Below, one piece after another: positions 15,911 through 25,355 of a stretch of 46,714 nt of DNA. Source of the stretch: Oscillospiraceae bacterium (lineage in GTDB: Bacteria > Bacillota > Clostridia > Oscillospirales > CAG-272). The stretch is from the NCBI GenBank assembly GCA_015064345.1, contig SVSK01000011.1, positions 1-46,714 of the forward strand. The letters run 5' to 3'. Position numbers and translations under genes: made by a program. The notes under the pieces were generated by a model that worked only from the letters and a program-made list of their open reading frames with translations, was not told the origin of the DNA and did not search any database. Every line of letters begins with the position of its first letter. Positions within the stretch are counted from its first letter, which is position 1.

Positions 15911-17497
15911 ATGAGCGAGAAAAAGAGGATACAAGTTAACGATATTCGCGTTATGTACCGTGACGGACAGCGCGACTTTGAGGCTGAGGCAATAGCTAAG
16001 GCATCCGCTCTTATTACGAAAAGAGTCGGTGTAAAGCCGCGAAATGTCAGAATATCGAAAAAATCAATAGATGCGCGGCGGGAGTTATCATTCGTTTACT
16101 CTGTTACGGCGGAAATTGACAATCCGAAGCGCAAGATCACCGACCCGCAGATCAGAGAATACACAGAAGCGGAGCTTGAGCTTTCACAAGGAACAGAAAA
16201 GCTGGAGCACCGACCTGTTATCGTGGGCTTCGGACCTGCGGGAATGTTCGCGGGACTGCTCCTCTCTGAGATGGGGTACAAGCCTCTCATTCTTGAACGC
16301 GGCGCGGATGTGGACGAAAGAACCGCGGCGGTTGAAAGATTCATTAAGCTAGGCGTGCTTGACACAAACACAAACATCCAGTTTGGAGCAGGCGGCGCAG
16401 GTACGTTTTCTGACGGTAAGCTGACCACCAGAATCAACGACCCTCTGACAGCCTATGTACTCAAAAAACTGTACGAGCTTGGCGCACCCGAGGATATTCT
16501 CTATAAGGCGAAGCCGCATATCGGCACTGATATTTTGCGAGAGGTCGTTGCGAATACAGACCGTCGCATAAGAGAGCTGGGCGGTGAGATCAGATACAAG
16601 ACGACGGCAAAGGATATTCACGACGGAAAGCTGACTGCAGACGGGGAAGTGATTCCCTTTGACGTGCTTATTCTTGCCACAGGACACAGCGCGAGAGATA
16701 CCTATGCGGAGATCATGAATAGCGGATTTGCGGTCGAGCCCAAACCGTTTTCAGTGGGCGTTCGTGCAGAGCATCTGCAGAGTGATATTGATACCGCAAT
16801 GTTCGGAGATCACGCGGGAGACCCGTACCTCGGACACGCGGAGTATCAGCTTTCGTACAGACGGGGCGAGAGAGGGTGCTACACCTTCTGTATGTGTCCG
16901 GGCGGAACAGTCGTACCCTCGGCAAGTGAGGAGTTCGGCGTTGTAACAAACGGAATGAGCACCAGAGCCCGTGACGGCAGAAATGCCAATGCGGCGGTTT
17001 GCGTCTCTGTTCTGCCGGGCGACTACGGGGATGACCCGCGCGCGGCTATTGAATTCCAGCGGAATCTGGAGAGACAGGCATACACCCACGGCGGTGGTGG
17101 CTACACAGCTCCCATGCAGACTGTGGGGGACCTGCTTGACGGAAAAAGCGGCACGGAATACTCGAAAATCGTGCCCACATACCGCGACGGAAACGTAAAG
17201 TGCGCGGATCTTACAAAAATATTCCCCTCTTTTGTAACGGAAATGCTGAGAGCGGGAATTGTTGACTTCGGCAGAAAGATAAAGGGATACGATGAGAGAT
17301 GCGTTCCCCTGACAGGAGTTGAAACAAGAACCTCTGCTCCCGTCAGAATACTCAGAGGAGATGATCTTGTGGCTCTCGGAAAGCGGAGAATCTACCCCTG
17401 CGGTGAGGGTGCGGGATATGCAGGCGGAATCGTCAGCGCAGCAGTTGACGGTATCAGAGTAGCCTCAAGGATAATAGAAAAATACGCAGAAAAATAA
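15911..17497 (+). CDS. FAD-dependent oxidoreductase (COG2509 type)
   Basis: The 528-residue protein has a N-terminal helical/RNA-like domain (about 1-95), then a dinucleotide fold starting VIVGFGPAGMFAG and the FAD-binding ILERG segment. The block NIQFGAGGAGTFSDGKLTTR and the C-terminal YPCGEGAGYAGGIVSAAVDG are hallmarks of the uncharacterised FAD-dependent dehydrogenase group found next to cell-wall and c-di-AMP genes in Firmicutes. Its reaction is not known. ATG 15911 is chosen over an upstream TTG that would overlap the ybbR stop. Confidence 0.85.
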   Translation: MSEKKRIQVNDIRVMYRDGQRDFEAEAIAKASALITKRVGVKPRNVRISKKSIDARRELSFVYSVTAEIDNPKRKITDPQIREYTEAELELSQGTEKLEHRPVIVGFGPAGMFAGLLLSEMGYKPLILERGADVDERTAAVERFIKLGVLDTNTNIQFGAGGAGTFSDGKLTTRINDPLTAYVLKKLYELGAPEDILYKAKPHIGTDILREVVANTDRRIRELGGEIRYKTTAKDIHDGKLTADGEVIPFDVLILATGHSARDTYAEIMNSGFAVEPKPFSVGVRAEHLQSDIDTAMFGDHAGDPYLGHAEYQLSYRRGERGCYTFCMCPGGTVVPSASEEFGVVTNGMSTRARDGRNANAAVCVSVLPGDYGDDPRAAIEFQRNLERQAYTHGGGGYTAPMQTVGDLLDGKSGTEYSKIVPTYRDGNVKCADLTKIFPSFVTEMLRAGIVDFGRKIKGYDERCVPLTGVETRTSAPVRILRGDDLVALGKRRIYPCGEGAGYAGGIVSAAVDGIRVASRIIEKYAEK

Positions 17498-17513
17498 ATT
17501 TTAGGAGTGTCAT

Positions 17514-17981
17514 ATGCAGCAGCGCGCCACCGTACTTGAAACTGACGGCAAAATCGCCGTTATTAAAGTGAGCAGAGCCTCTATGTGCGAGGGATGCCAC
17601 AAGCTTGGCGGAGATGGCGGCTGCGGCGGACACTGCGAGATAACAGGTCTTGTTGCGGGAAACGGCAAGACTATGACCGCGAGAGCGCAGAACAACATAG
17701 GCGCTGTAGCAGGGGACAAGGTTGAGGTGGAGTCCGACAGCGGACGTGTCATCGGATATGCTGCCCTTGTGTTTATTCTCCCGATAGTAGTGTGCGGTCT
17801 GTTTTACTGGCTTGGAAGCATGGTATTTGATTCCACCCTCGGTGCTGTTTTATCTGCTGCCGCGGGATTTGCGCTCAGCTTTTTCGGAATAGCTGTATTT
17901 GATAAAATGAAGAGAAACAAGCTGCCCGATATTAAGATAACAAGAATAATCGGACAAAATGAGGACGGACAGCTTAATTAA
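17514..17981 (+). CDS. SoxR-reducing-system RseC-family protein
   Basis: The 155-residue protein has a N-terminal domain with the Cys pattern CEGCHKLGGDGGCGGHC (about residues 25-41), then two adjoining membrane helices (about 82-100 and 106-126) and a basic cytoplasmic tail. This is the RseC/RsxC-associated layout; in E. coli RseC works with the Rsx/Rnf electron-transfer complex. No rnf gene is present here, so its electron partner is unknown. GGAG lies just ahead of the ATG. Confidence 0.8.
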   Translation: MQQRATVLETDGKIAVIKVSRASMCEGCHKLGGDGGCGGHCEITGLVAGNGKTMTARAQNNIGAVAGDKVEVESDSGRVIGYAALVFILPIVVCGLFYWLGSMVFDSTLGAVLSAAAGFALSFFGIAVFDKMKRNKLPDIKITRIIGQNEDGQLN

Positions 17982-18025
17982 CTTGCGAAAATAATAAAAA
18001 TAAATATATAAGCGAGAAGTGTATA

Positions 18026-20197
18026 ATGTATCTGAAGAATAAGTGGGCGGTAGCTGCAACGCACAAGCAAATGCAGGCCGACCCGACAGTGCGCGAGATC
18101 GCACAGGAGCTTGGCATACGACTGCCTACCGCCCGGCTCCTTTTTAACCGCGGGTGCACGACACCTAAGATGGCAGTAAACTTCCTTTCAAAGAAGGAGG
18201 AGCAGATCCACGATCCATTCATCATGAAGGACATGAGAGCGGGTGCTGAGAGAATAGTTGACGCTGTGAGAAACGGCGAAAAGATCGTAATCTACGGCGA
18301 CTATGACGTAGACGGAGTTACCTCTGTAAGCTGTCTGCACCTGTATCTTTCATCTCTCGGAGCCAACGTGTCATATTACATCCCATGCCGCTCCGGTGAG
18401 GGATACGGTATGTCGGAGACTGCAATCAGGCGGCTTGCTGCTGAAGGATGTCAGCTCATCATCACCGTTGACACGGGTATTACTGCATCCTATGAGGTGA
18501 GTCTGGCGAGTGAACTTGGAGTGGACGTTGTTGTGACGGACCACCACGAATGTCACGCGGAGATACCATCTGCAGTAGCTGTCATCAATCCCCGCCAGCC
18601 TGACTGCCCGTATCCGTTTAAGGAGCTTGCAGGTGTCGGCGTTGTATTCAAGGTGCTCTGCGCTGTGGAGTCGCTTCTTAATCCGGACGTTCCCCTTGTA
18701 GACTGTGTACGCAAGATATCCCATGGGTACTGCGACCTTGTTGCCATCGGTACGGTTGCCGACGTTATGCCCATTGCTGACGAGAACAGACTCATTGTCA
18801 GCTACGGTCTCTCACTCATTGAGAATACGGAGCGTCCCGGACTTTATGCCCTTATAGGCGCAACACGTTCGGAGTCAAAATACAACACAAAGCGAAAGGT
18901 GACGGCGTCATTCATCGGCTTCACCATTGCGCCGAGAATAAATGCAGCCGGCAGGATCAGAGATGCGTCAATTGCGGTGGAGCTGCTCCTTTCAAAGGAC
19001 AAGGAGACGGCTGAGCCTATAGCAAAGACCCTCTGCGACATTAACCACGAACGCCAGGAAGAGGAAAACACCATAACCGACGAGGCGTATGCAAAGATAA
19101 CTGCTTCCCATGACTTTGATCGTGATCCCGTAATCGTTCTTGACGACAGCACATGGCATCACGGAATTATCGGTATCGTTGCCTCACGTATTACAGAAAA
19201 ATACGGCTGTCCGTCTATTCTTATCTCGTTTGAAGGCTCGGAGGACGGCGAAATCGGCAAGGGCTCGGGCAGAAGCATCAAGGGCATGAATCTTGTTGAT
19301 GTGCTGGGTAAGTGCGGAGACCTGCTTGAAAAGTTCGGCGGTCATGAGCTTGCGGCGGGACTCACTATCAGACGCGAAAATCTCGACGAATTCAAGAGAC
19401 GTATTAACGAATGTGCAAGAGAGTGCCTCTCGTCCGGCGGTACGGAAACAGTCCTTGAAGCAGAGTGCGAGCTTGTGCCTCATGACATCACAATGGAGCA
19501 GGTTAACGAGCTATACTATCTCGAGCCTTACGGAACTGCAAATCCCGTTCCTACCTTTGTTATGTACGGTGTTGATCTTTACGATACTGCGCTGGTGGGC
19601 GGCGGAAAGCATACCAGACTTACTCTCAAAATTGGTCGCAGCTACGTTACCGCAATGTGCTTCAGACAGACTCTTGACGAGCTTGACATATACCCCGGAG
19701 ATATCGTGGATATCATGTTCACTCTTGACATTAACGAATATCAGAATCAGAAGAATTTGCAGATGATAGTCAAGGATGTACGGCTGACAAATGCACAACT
19801 GGACAGCGAGGATGCTGAGAGGGAAGTGTATGCATCTGTTAAGCGAGGCGAGTCACTTTCGGATATTGGCGAAAGCATCTCTCCTGACGATATCATTCCC
19901 ACAAGAGATGATTTCGGCGCGGTATACAGCGTAATGAAGCGGGAATTGAGAGTAGAACACGAGATATTCTCTATCCGCGCACTTTTACATCTTATGAAGA
20001 GCCATGGATACAAGATCGGATATGTGAAGATGAAATTTATCCTCGCCACATTCTCCGAGCTTAATATACTGAATATCAAGAAGATTGACGAGGAGAGGGA
20101 GATCTACGCCTTCAAGTACGTCTTTATGGATTCAAAAACAAATTTGGACAAATCCAATATTTACAGAAAACTGAAAGCTGACTACGGTCAGAAGTGA
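18026..20197 (+). CDS. recJ: Single-stranded-DNA-specific exonuclease RecJ
   Basis: The 723-residue protein has the DHH phosphoesterase motifs of RecJ: IYGDYDVDGVTS, ITVDTGI, VVTDHHE and IGTVADVMPI, then the DHHA1 part with WHHGIIGIVASRI and GSGRSIKGMNLVDVL, and the OB-like C-terminal domain with LTLKIGRSYVTAMCF. It degrades single-stranded DNA 5' to 3' during recombination and mismatch repair. The last 120 or so residues form an extra domain (VYSVMKRELRVEHEIFSIR) seen in Firmicute RecJ. The start is a TATAATG region with only a weak GAGAAG ribosome site. Confidence 0.95.
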   Translation: MYLKNKWAVAATHKQMQADPTVREIAQELGIRLPTARLLFNRGCTTPKMAVNFLSKKEEQIHDPFIMKDMRAGAERIVDAVRNGEKIVIYGDYDVDGVTSVSCLHLYLSSLGANVSYYIPCRSGEGYGMSETAIRRLAAEGCQLIITVDTGITASYEVSLASELGVDVVVTDHHECHAEIPSAVAVINPRQPDCPYPFKELAGVGVVFKVLCAVESLLNPDVPLVDCVRKISHGYCDLVAIGTVADVMPIADENRLIVSYGLSLIENTERPGLYALIGATRSESKYNTKRKVTASFIGFTIAPRINAAGRIRDASIAVELLLSKDKETAEPIAKTLCDINHERQEEENTITDEAYAKITASHDFDRDPVIVLDDSTWHHGIIGIVASRITEKYGCPSILISFEGSEDGEIGKGSGRSIKGMNLVDVLGKCGDLLEKFGGHELAAGLTIRRENLDEFKRRINECARECLSSGGTETVLEAECELVPHDITMEQVNELYYLEPYGTANPVPTFVMYGVDLYDTALVGGGKHTRLTLKIGRSYVTAMCFRQTLDELDIYPGDIVDIMFTLDINEYQNQKNLQMIVKDVRLTNAQLDSEDAEREVYASVKRGESLSDIGESISPDDIIPTRDDFGAVYSVMKRELRVEHEIFSIRALLHLMKSHGYKIGYVKMKFILATFSELNILNIKKIDEEREIYAFKYVFMDSKTNLDKSNIYRKLKADYGQK

Positions 20198-20203
20198 TTG
20201 ACT

Positions 20204-22444
20204 ATGGAAAACGAAGTAAAAATTGCTGTGAACATGAACCCGAATATCGATAAGATACTTGCGGTAATAGAAAACAGCGAGAAAAATTATGATGTGGAGA
20301 AGATCGAGCGTGCTTATCTGTACGCAAGAGAGCTTCACGAGGGACAGTTCCGTGTAAGCGGCGAGCCCTATATCTCTCACCCCATTGCGGTTGCGGAGAT
20401 TGTAACGGGCCTCGGACTCGACACGGACTCGATTTGTGCCGCTTTTCTTCACGATACGGTAGAGGACTGCCCTGACAAGACCAGCGTTGATATTGTAAGA
20501 CAGCTCTTTGGCGACGAGGTTGCCATGCTGGTTGACGGCCTTACAAAGATGAAGATGATCAACGTGGAGGACAAGGAAGAAGAAAACATGGAGAACATCA
20601 GAAAGATGCTTCTTGCCATGTCAAAGGATATCCGCGTTATCTTCATCAAGCTTTGCGACAGACTTCACAACATGCGTACTCTTGCAGTTAAAAAGGACGG
20701 AAAGAGACGTCTTACTGCTCTTGAAACAATGCACGTTTACGCGCCTCTCGCTCACCGTCTCGGTATGCAGAGGATCAAGCAGGAGCTGGAAAACCTTGCT
20801 CTCTCATATCTTGACCCCATCGGTTACGCTGAGGTGTCAGATCATATCGAGAATAAATACGGACAGAATCAGAACTTTATTGAGAATACCCGTGCCTTTG
20901 TTGCGGAAAAGCTCATGGAATATAACATCAACTTCAATCTTGAAGGGCGCGTTAAGACGGTTTATTCCATTTACCGCAAGATGTTCAATCAGAACAAGAG
21001 CTTTGACGAGATCTACGACTTTTACGCTATCCGTATCATCGTTGACACGGAGCTTGAGTGCTACACGGCTCTCGGTATAATCCATGAGTTGTTCAAGAGC
21101 ATTCCCGGCCGTTTCAAGGACTATATCTCTACACCGAAGCCAAATATGTACCAGTCGCTTCATACAACCGTTATCGGACGCGACGGTATTCCCTTTGAGG
21201 TTCAGATCAGAACAAGGGAGATGCACCACGTTGCCGAATACGGTATCGCTGCCCACTGGAAGTACAAATCCGGTGAAAAGAGCAAGGAGGATATCGACCA
21301 GAAGCTTCAGTGGATCTCCAAGCTTATCGACACCGAGGACGGAGCTATCGATACCGAGGACTTCATGCACGCCCTCAAGATCGATATTTTCTCCGACGAA
21401 ACTCTCGTGTTTACACCGAAGGGCGACGTTATCTCGCTACCGCAGGGTGCAACGCTTATCGACTTTGCTTATGCTATCCATTCCCAGATCGGTAACAGAA
21501 TGGTAGGCGCGAAGATCAACGGTATGATCGCTCCCATTGACAGAATGCCTCAGACAGGTGAGATCATTGAGATCCTTACCTCTGCGTCTTCAAAGGGACC
21601 GAGCCGCGACTGGCTGAAGATAGTTAAGACAAGTGAAGCAAGATCCAAGATCCGCGCCTGGTTCAAGAAGGAAAAACGCCCTGAAAACATCAAGATCGGT
21701 ATAGCGGAGCTTGACAAGGAATTTGCGAAGTACAAGGTTAAGCCGACTGATGCGCAGAAAGTGGAAATCGTTGCCGCTGCCTCAAAAAAGCTGGGCATGA
21801 AGGACTCCGATGACCTTTACAATGCGGTAGGCTACAACGGCGTTGCCATGACCAAGGTGGTAAACAAGCTCAAATCAGAGTACGAGCGCATTGTAAAGCC
21901 TGAAGAGCATATTCCTGTTATTACTGACACATCACAGGTTCCCACAAAGCCCAGCAAGAGGATCCGTTCCTCCGGCGGTGTTGTTATTGACGGTGAATAC
22001 GGCTGTGAGGTTAAGTTTGCCAAGTGCTGTAACCCCCTCCCGGGAGATGATATTATTGGATTTGTAACAAAGGGATACGGCGTTTCCATCCACAAGCACG
22101 ATTGTCCCAATGCGGTTGCAGGAAGAAAGAATCCCGAAAATGCCGACCGTTGGATCAGTGCGGAATGGGATAACGACAGCTTCATTACACCTGAGGGAAG
22201 AGCGCTTTACGAGGTAGTACTGCAGGTGTTTGCGGAAAACGACATTATGCTTCTTGCAAATATCACAGCGGCTATTGCCGACATGAAGGTTTCTCTCCTC
22301 TCTATTAACACAAAGAAACGTACAGAAAGCGACATAATCATAAATCTTACTGTAGGATGTAAGAATATCGAGCACTACAACTCCATTCTTTCACGCCTGC
22401 GTAACATTAACCATATCCACAGCATAGAGCGCGGATATTCATAA
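20204..22444 (+). CDS. relA: Bifunctional (p)ppGpp synthetase/hydrolase Rel
   Basis: This 746-residue protein has all domains of a long Rel enzyme: an HD hydrolase domain (with HDTVED), a synthetase domain (VYSIYRKMFNQ, then YQSLHTTVIG and EVQIRTREMH), a TGS domain (about 400-460, VFTPKGDVISLPQGAT), a linker with KCCNPLPGD and a C-terminal ACT domain. It makes and degrades the stringent-response alarmone. The HD core looks intact, so both activities are expected. ATG 20204 is chosen over TTG 20198 that touches the recJ stop; the ribosome site is weak, suggesting translational coupling. Confidence 0.95.
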   Translation: MENEVKIAVNMNPNIDKILAVIENSEKNYDVEKIERAYLYARELHEGQFRVSGEPYISHPIAVAEIVTGLGLDTDSICAAFLHDTVEDCPDKTSVDIVRQLFGDEVAMLVDGLTKMKMINVEDKEEENMENIRKMLLAMSKDIRVIFIKLCDRLHNMRTLAVKKDGKRRLTALETMHVYAPLAHRLGMQRIKQELENLALSYLDPIGYAEVSDHIENKYGQNQNFIENTRAFVAEKLMEYNINFNLEGRVKTVYSIYRKMFNQNKSFDEIYDFYAIRIIVDTELECYTALGIIHELFKSIPGRFKDYISTPKPNMYQSLHTTVIGRDGIPFEVQIRTREMHHVAEYGIAAHWKYKSGEKSKEDIDQKLQWISKLIDTEDGAIDTEDFMHALKIDIFSDETLVFTPKGDVISLPQGATLIDFAYAIHSQIGNRMVGAKINGMIAPIDRMPQTGEIIEILTSASSKGPSRDWLKIVKTSEARSKIRAWFKKEKRPENIKIGIAELDKEFAKYKVKPTDAQKVEIVAAASKKLGMKDSDDLYNAVGYNGVAMTKVVNKLKSEYERIVKPEEHIPVITDTSQVPTKPSKRIRSSGGVVIDGEYGCEVKFAKCCNPLPGDDIIGFVTKGYGVSIHKHDCPNAVAGRKNPENADRWISAEWDNDSFITPEGRALYEVVLQVFAENDIMLLANITAAIADMKVSLLSINTKKRTESDIIINLTVGCKNIEHYNSILSRLRNINHIHSIERGYS

Positions 22445-22455
22445 TGAGGTAGAAA

Positions 22456-22920
22456 ATGCTTGCAATTATTCAAAGGATAAACGGCGGAGAAGTAGTTATT
22501 GACGGAAAGACTGTCGCAAAGTGCGATGGACTTGGCCTTCTCGTACTGCTTGGAGTTACTCACGAGGACACAGAGGAGGACGCGAGACTGCTTGGTGACA
22601 AGATAGCAAAGCTGCGAATCTTTTCCGACGAGAACGATAAGATGAACCTGTCCGTGCTTGACGTGGACGGCGGCATTATCGTGGTGTCAAACTTCACCCT
22701 GTACGGTGCATACCGCAAGGGTAACCGCCCGGACTACATGAATTCAGCTCATCCCGGCCATGCAGAGCCTTTGTACGAATATTTTGCAGAGCACATGAAA
22801 ACTCACACACCCAAGGTGGAAACAGGAGTGTTCGGAGCTGACATGAAGGTGAAGATCACAAACGACGGACCCGTTACCATGCAGCTTGATTCAAACGTAC
22901 TGAGGCAACCGAAAAAATGA
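22456..22920 (+). CDS. dtd: D-aminoacyl-tRNA deacylase
   Basis: The 154-residue protein matches the DTD family over its whole length: LLVLLGVTHEDTEEDARLL, KIAKLRIFSDENDKMNLSV, FTLYGAYRKGNRPDY and GVFGADMKVKITNDGPVTM. It removes D-amino acids from tRNA. The cross-subunit GP motif (NDGPVT) is present. The other motif, normally SQxTL, reads SNFTL, so the conserved Gln is Asn. Position right after rel is common in Firmicutes. It overlaps hemZ by four bases. Confidence 0.92.
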   Translation: MLAIIQRINGGEVVIDGKTVAKCDGLGLLVLLGVTHEDTEEDARLLGDKIAKLRIFSDENDKMNLSVLDVDGGIIVVSNFTLYGAYRKGNRPDYMNSAHPGHAEPLYEYFAEHMKTHTPKVETGVFGADMKVKITNDGPVTMQLDSNVLRQPKK

Positions 22921-24413
22921 ATATAGGAATTGAAACATACGGAACGATAAAGCCGTATTATATACAGACTCTCGCGATGATCTACTTCCCTGGGGCACGC
23001 TTCCCGGAGCTTGATCACATATTTGAGGCGGACTTGAGGATCTTTGTTGAGGTGATCAAACGCGACGGTGAAATCATGGCAAATGCTGCCTTGATACACG
23101 GTTCCGAAGGCTACCGCTGGACGGAGACGATTAAAATTGACAGCGTTCACGGAGATCTTGACCGTGCCAAGAAGGTGGCGGCAGGCAAAGCGTTCGTGAA
23201 AGCTGCCGAGAGGATGACGGGAATCGTGCCGCCGTGGGGTATTCTCACAGGTGTACGCCCTGCAAAGGTGGCAACGGAGCTGCTTGAGAGAGGATACACC
23301 CCCGAGGAATGTGCAGATATAATTAAACAAGACTACGCTGTAAGTCCCATTAAGGCACGTCTTGCTACTGACGTTGCGGTGGCTGAGGGGAAGATCATCA
23401 CCCCCGAGTCTCGACGCGAGTGCAGTGTGTACGTGGGCATACCTTTCTGTCCTACAAGATGTGCTTACTGCTCATTCGTGTCGTACACATCGCCAAAGCT
23501 GCTCTCCCTTATTCCGGACTATCTCGATGCGCTCGAGAATGACATTGACGGAATCTTTTCCGTTATCCGTGAGCTTGGGATGAACGTGTCAACCGTTTAC
23601 ATCGGCGGCGGAACACCCACGATTCTCGATGCATCACAGCTTGACAGACTGCTTGGTAAGATCAACTCTCACGTAGGCGGACTTAAGGAATTTACCCTTG
23701 AAGCCGGCAGACCTGACACGATCACTGTGGAAAAGCTGAAGGTTGCCGCTTCTCACGGAGTTGACAGAATAAGCGTGAATACACAGACCCTCAACGACGA
23801 GGTGCTTCGAAAGATCGGCAGAGCACACGATACAAGAATGTTCTTTGAAGCATACGAGGCGGCAAAATCATGCGGTATTAAGAATATTAACGTTGATCTT
23901 ATCGCAGGACTCCCTTACGATACAACAGAATCCTTCCGCGATACGGTAGACCGCGTTATCGCACTTGATCCCGAGAATATCACCGTACACACATTCAGCG
24001 TCAAGCGCTCGTCAGAGTTTAAGACAGAGGGAAGATTTGACGCAGATTCCCGTACTGCCGCAGACAGCGTGGCATATTCGCAGAGTGCGCTGACAGATGG
24101 GGGATATCTCCCATATTATATGTACAGACAGAAGAACACTGTAGGAAACCTCGAGAATGTAGGCTACGCAAAACCGGGTCACGAAGGACTTTACAACATA
24201 TATATGATGGAAGAAGTGCATACTGTATTTGCGGCAGGCGCTTCATCTGTCACAAAGCTGGTGTCAGTTCCCGATTCTGACGGCAACGTGCGTATCGAGC
24301 GACTGTTCCAGCCCAAATACCCCTACGAATATCTTGACAATCACAGAGGGGAGACTGCACAGGAAAAGCTTGACAATATGAGAAAGACGGCACTGGAGTT
24401 TTTTGGAAAATAA
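22917..24413 (+). CDS. hemZ: Coproporphyrinogen III oxidase-like radical SAM protein HemZ
   Basis: The 498-residue protein has a N-terminal domain of about 165 residues and a radical SAM core with Cys178, Cys182 and Cys185 (CPTRCAYC), the SAM-binding VYIGGGTPT and HemN-like LIAGLPYDTTESFRDT. It groups with HemZ, the oxygen-independent coproporphyrinogen dehydrogenase of B. subtilis; some members of this family act in other haem-related steps. ATGA overlap with dtd couples it in the operon. Confidence 0.88.
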   Translation: MNIGIETYGTIKPYYIQTLAMIYFPGARFPELDHIFEADLRIFVEVIKRDGEIMANAALIHGSEGYRWTETIKIDSVHGDLDRAKKVAAGKAFVKAAERMTGIVPPWGILTGVRPAKVATELLERGYTPEECADIIKQDYAVSPIKARLATDVAVAEGKIITPESRRECSVYVGIPFCPTRCAYCSFVSYTSPKLLSLIPDYLDALENDIDGIFSVIRELGMNVSTVYIGGGTPTILDASQLDRLLGKINSHVGGLKEFTLEAGRPDTITVEKLKVAASHGVDRISVNTQTLNDEVLRKIGRAHDTRMFFEAYEAAKSCGIKNINVDLIAGLPYDTTESFRDTVDRVIALDPENITVHTFSVKRSSEFKTEGRFDADSRTAADSVAYSQSALTDGGYLPYYMYRQKNTVGNLENVGYAKPGHEGLYNIYMMEEVHTVFAAGASSVTKLVSVPDSDGNVRIERLFQPKYPYEYLDNHRGETAQEKLDNMRKTALEFFGK

Positions 24414-24434
24414 ACCACCGAAAGGAGACTGTTT

Positions 24435-25343
24435 ATGAGACATCTTAAGAACTTGAACATTAACAGCGAAAGCGAAGCGGAAGAATTTGTAAAGCAGTGT
24501 GAAGCGCAGTTCAGCCGCGACCTTGACGAAGCTATAGAGCACGTTTTCGATGTAGAGGACGTTCGAATAATCACACTCTCCGGACCTACCTGTTCAGGTA
24601 AGACAACTACTGCAACAAAGCTGGAGGAGAGAATAGAGCGAAGCGGAAAGAACGCGGTAATGCTCTCGATCGACGACTTTTTCTTCGGCAGAGACGACAG
24701 AAATGACGTAGATGGCGAAGCACCCGACTACGACTCCGTTAAGGCGATCGACCTCGAATATCTGCAAACATTTACTGCGGATCTTTTGGCGGGCAAAACC
24801 GTTCACGTGCCCAAATTCAGCTTTACAGAGGCAAAGAGAGTCGGATATGAAGAATATACCCCCGATTCCCGTGATATATATATCTATGAAGGGATCCAGG
24901 CGGTCTATCCTGAAGTTACATCTCTCTTTGGCGGAAAATACAGAAGCGTTTACATCCGACTTGATGAGGACGTGGAGTATAACGGAGTGGTTCTTGACAG
25001 CAATGAGCTTCGTTTCCTGCGACGCATAGTCAGAGACTACAAATTCCGCGATGCCACAGCGGAGTTTTCATTCCACCTGTGGCAGACTGTCCGCTCGAAT
25101 GAGGAGAAAAACATATTCCCGTATGCAAAGAGTGACGTTTATATCAACTCATTTTTGCCATACGAGCCGTTTATCATCTCCCATTACGCCATAGACGTGC
25201 TTTCCACCATGCCAAAGGATAGCCAGTACAGAGATGAAGCGGACGCGCTTATAGAAAAGCTGAGGGTGTTCGATAACCCCTATTTCAGCGACCGAATGGT
25301 TCCAGACAATTCAGTGTTCCGCGAGTTTATCGGAGCAAGATAA
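24435..25343 (+). CDS. Uridine kinase-like nucleoside kinase
   Basis: The 302-residue protein has a helical start (1-40) and then a kinase fold with Walker A GPTCSGKTT (residues 50-58), the acceptor-binding LSIDDFFFGRDD and YIYEGIQAVYPEV that follow the uridine kinase/phosphoribulokinase group. RIVRDYKFRDA is the usual lid region. Its substrate is not certain: uridine or another nucleoside. AAAGGAG lies just before the ATG. Confidence 0.82.
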   Translation: MRHLKNLNINSESEAEEFVKQCEAQFSRDLDEAIEHVFDVEDVRIITLSGPTCSGKTTTATKLEERIERSGKNAVMLSIDDFFFGRDDRNDVDGEAPDYDSVKAIDLEYLQTFTADLLAGKTVHVPKFSFTEAKRVGYEEYTPDSRDIYIYEGIQAVYPEVTSLFGGKYRSVYIRLDEDVEYNGVVLDSNELRFLRRIVRDYKFRDATAEFSFHLWQTVRSNEEKNIFPYAKSDVYINSFLPYEPFIISHYAIDVLSTMPKDSQYRDEADALIEKLRVFDNPYFSDRMVPDNSVFREFIGAR

Positions 25344-25355
25344 TCGGAGGCATTA

